Positions 61,601 through 64,000 of a DNA stretch of 64,000 bases are shown piece by piece. The position numbers and the translations under genes are program-made. The first letter of the stretch is position 1, and every line of letters begins with the position of its first letter. The stretch comes from Apostichopus japonicus (taxonomy: Eukaryota; Echinodermata; Holothuroidea; Aspidochirotida; Stichopodidae), in the NCBI RefSeq assembly GCF_037975245.1, contig NC_092576.1, positions 41,191,611 to 41,255,610 on the forward strand, in the 5' to 3' direction. A model generated the notes under the pieces. That model was not told the origin of the DNA. It saw nothing but the letters and a program-made list of their open reading frames with translations, and made no database searches.

Positions 61601-62506
61601 TGATGCGTGTACTATGGGGATCAAGTTGAGATTTCTGGCTTGGAATGTGATTTTAAATCAGCGTCTAGTGAAGCTATTGTGTTTGTTTGCGATAAGTGTG
61701 TGAAACTTAAGGAATAAGAGGAGCTCTTGAAAAGCTGTAGTTGTGTATGGACGGAAGTCGGGAATAGTAGGTCTGTGAGTAGTGGAGTTGCTGTAAGGGA
61801 TTGTTGCGAGGTTGTTCCAACTTGTAATGGATATGATGTGTTACCTGTGGAGGAGTTACGTGATGTTGATGATGGGAATGAAGTCTCCCAGGAGGGAAAT
61901 AGTGAGTGGCTAGTAGTGGACGAAGTGCGTGGTGATTGTGATGTGATAGAAGATGCTAGTGTGGTTGTAAACAGCGGTAAGTGGGGACAGGAGAAGTCGA
62001 AAGAAAGAATGGTATTGTGTGGGGATTCATTAGTACGGTATGTAGACCGAGAGTTCTGCAGGGTGGATAAAGCAAAAAGGGTCAGGGTATGTTTGTCAGG
62101 TGCTAAAATCCAGCATGTCTGTAAAAGGGTGAACAAAATCGTGTCAGATGAGGAGGTGGTTGTAGTCCAGGTAGGCACCAATAATGTGCAGAAGGAGTCA
62201 CAAAACATTATTCAGTCTAGGTACTACGAATTGATGTGTCGACTAGCATCAACTCGGGCTAAAGTTGTCATATGTAGTTTGTTGCCAAGATTTGACAACA
62301 AGGTTCTGTCAGAAAAGATTGTAACTTTGAATGGTTTATTGTATAGTCTGTGTGACGACTTCGGCTTCACATTTGGTGACATGTGGTCATCCTTCCAGGG
62401 TAGAAGGGATCTGTTCGCCAGGGATGGTTTGCACTTAGCTAATACTGGGGCCTCGTTGTTTGGTAGGATGGTGAATTACTCTGTTGAACAGCTATGTTTA
62501 AACTAA
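61590..62506 (+). pseudogene. LINE ORF1 with zinc-finger start and SGNH esterase
   Basis: The N-terminal part is split by a frame change: CDACTMG near 61,600 and then FVCDKCVKLKE, suggesting a CxxC...CxxC finger, with a TAA at 61,715-61,717. From 61,727 the frame is open for 259 codons. The esterase blocks are visible: GDSL (catalytic Ser), QVGTNN, and ARDGLHLANTG with the DxxH pair. The enzyme type hydrolyses ester bonds; its role in retrotransposition is unsettled. The esterase itself looks intact, but the N-terminus is broken. Confidence 0.8.
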
Positions 62507-62516
62507 ATTGGGGGCG

Positions 62517-64000
62517 ATGAAGTCAGGAATTAGTTTGGATAAGGATTATGTTCCTAGTGGAGGCGATTATAGGCGTTTTGAGAGCAAGAAAAGTGATGGT
62601 CATAGTTCTAACTTTAGGAGGCATGCTTAGGTACATAGTTTCAGGGATAAGCTGAAGATTGTCTTTACCAATGCTAGAAGTATTCGTAAAAATTTTGCTG
62701 AATTTACTGTGCTTCTCGAGGATCTGAAACAAGATGTGTTTGGTATCACCGAATCTTGGTTAAGGGAGGACATTGATCGTGCTGAGGTTTCTCACCCGGG
62801 GTATGTTGTGTATCTTCAGGACAGAAGGGATACTCATAACGGGGTTGGTGGGGGAGTTTTACTGTATGTTAGGGATGACATTGTAAGTGTTGAGAAATCT
62901 CAGTTGCAAGGGTGTTTTGTTAATTCTGTCTGGTGCGAATTGTCCACAAACAACTCCAAGAGGTCCAGGGACGTTATCACTGTGGGTGTTGTTTACCGCT
63001 CTCCTAACAGCAGCGATGATAATGATGTCGTGCTGTTTGATTCAATTAGAAAGGCTGCTAAAGGTGATGTTGTTATAATGGGCGGCTTTAATTTTCCTGA
63101 CATTAATTGGATAGATGGTTCTAGTAGTAGGAAAAGTAGTAATTTTCTAGATGTTGTGCAAGATTGCTTTTTACATCAACATGTTACTTTCCCTACTAGG
63201 GGGGATAACATCCTGGATCTTGTTTTGAGTTCTAATCCCAAGCAATATTGTTGATTTGACCGGTCTAGGAAAACTAGGAACTAGTGATCATGATATACTA
63301 GCTATTGATGTTGTTTGCAAGGTCGTAAATTCTGTTAGCAAGGAAAAAGTCCCTGATTTTTCGAGACCAGATACAGAGGCAATTGAAACTTTACTAAAGG
63401 GTACAGATTGGATTAATTTGTTTAGAGATATGAGTGCTTCTCAGTCTTGGATTTGTTTTGCTGATAAATTAAAGGTCATTATGGAAAATCATGTTCCGTG
63501 GAAGAATCGTCGTCGTAAAAGCAGTATGCCTCACTGGATGAATAAGAAAGTTAGATGTGCAATTAGGCAGAAACGTAGAATGTGGAAGTTGTTTAGGAGG
63601 ACTAAATCTTAATCTCTTTTAAAATTCATCAGCTGAAGGTAGAATGCTTAGTCTCTGATGCTAAATTGAATTTCCAAAAAAGCATTTACCTAAAAATTAA
63701 GGATAACCCAAAGGCCTTTTTTTCTTATATCAGTTCAAAGCGGAAAGTTAAGGCTGATAAGGCTGATAAGATAGTTACTGATAGTCAGGATCTTGCAGAT
63801 CTTTTGAACGACTATTTTGTGTCGGTTTTCACAAGGGAGGATACGAGTAGTATTCCGAAATTTTCAGGGGGACAGTGATAGGCATAAACTGGATACGGTC
63901 TTATTTTCGGATGACGTTGTCTTAAAGGAGCTGCTTCGTCTAAATGTTTCTAAAGCTTCTGCACCGGATGCAATCCATCCGTATTTGTTGAAGACTTTTG
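62517..64000 (+). pseudogene. LINE ORF2, endonuclease and start of reverse transcriptase
   Basis: An ATG at 62,517 opens a frame with a TAG near 62,628-62,630. The APE-type endonuclease follows: FTNARSIRKN, GITESWL (catalytic Glu), GGGVLLYVRDD, GVVYRSPNSS, a GGFNFPDINW block and, after a frameshift near 63,250, SDHDILAIDV. The usual GDFN is GGFN here. The linker (63,360-63,880) has NPKAFFSYISSKRK and the reverse-transcriptase start has VSKASAPDAIHPYLLKTF. It is cut by the window end. Frame changes near 63,612 and 63,878 add to the decay. Confidence 0.82.

Larger units (their letters stand above)
60746..64000 (+). mobile_element. CR1/L2-like LINE, decayed, running off the window
   Basis: Order: a 5' region with tandem monomers, an esterase-type ORF1, then an ORF2 with APE-type endonuclease and the start of the reverse transcriptase. 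The left junction is set by the end of homology to blocks P and Q. Stops and frameshifts occur in both ORFs. An SGNH esterase in ORF1 is typical of the CR1/L2 group. The exact clade is not decided. Confidence 0.85.

Noticed and set aside
61621-62208. 195-codon Ser/Thr-rich frame on the - strand
   Set aside because: Antisense shadow of LINE ORF1, whose esterase motifs lie on the + strand.

Overview
The window is eukaryotic, AT-rich and intron-containing, with almost no long intact reading frames apart from mobile-element genes. Spliced exons of an expanded NACHT/NLR-type immune gene, frequent TAGGCCTA-like words near 58 kb, and the mix of Penelope, CR1-like, Academ-like and Kolobok-like elements point to an invertebrate deuterostome. 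An echinoderm, perhaps a sea cucumber, is my best inference; the species is not proven from sequence.

Layout. 1-4.9 kb holds a broken DUF7869-type transposon-protein remnant (1.7-2.3 kb) followed by about 26 copies of a 70-bp satellite, each carrying a hairpin. 4.9-20 kb is duplicated sequence. It contains a decayed Penelope-like element with a hammerhead-ribozyme-like motif, an orphan 3' exon of an NLR-type gene, a hairpin MITE, a solo LTR and a tRNA-derived SINE. 21-26 kb is a second copy of the 15.5-20 kb block, preceded by an orphan NLR 5' exon and interrupted by another solo LTR. 27.0-43.8 kb carries one NLR-type gene on the + strand. It has a 5' exon, a 1.5-kb NACHT exon with an in-frame stop, and repeated receptor-repeat exons whose lengths (206 and 77 nt) are identical between two modules. 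Short 3' exons follow. 43.1-60.7 kb is a paralogous copy of the 4.9-17.5 kb block.

The most striking object sits inside that second copy: a 10,980-bp DNA transposon (48,645-59,624). It has 17-bp perfect terminal inverted repeats, a 4-bp TTTA target duplication and a matching empty site elsewhere in the window. It encodes, on the - strand, a protein of about 1,700 residues with an N-terminal Cys/His cluster, a DDE-like core, an XPG/FEN-like nuclease and a C-terminal tesmin/TSO1-like CXC domain. This fits the Academ superfamily (XPG-bearing branch) as I know it. The two main reading frames are separated by one frameshift. A 556-bp TTAA-flanked Kolobok-like MITE also lies in this copy. The window ends inside a decayed CR1/L2-like LINE with an esterase ORF1 and tandem about 206-bp monomers in its 5' region.

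How it fits together. The repeated NLR 5' and 3' exons, and the two paralogous flanking blocks about 38 kb apart, suggest a tandemly duplicating NLR locus. Because the copies differ by clean insertions, the window supplies its own empty sites, which define ends and target duplications for several mobile elements without any outside reference.
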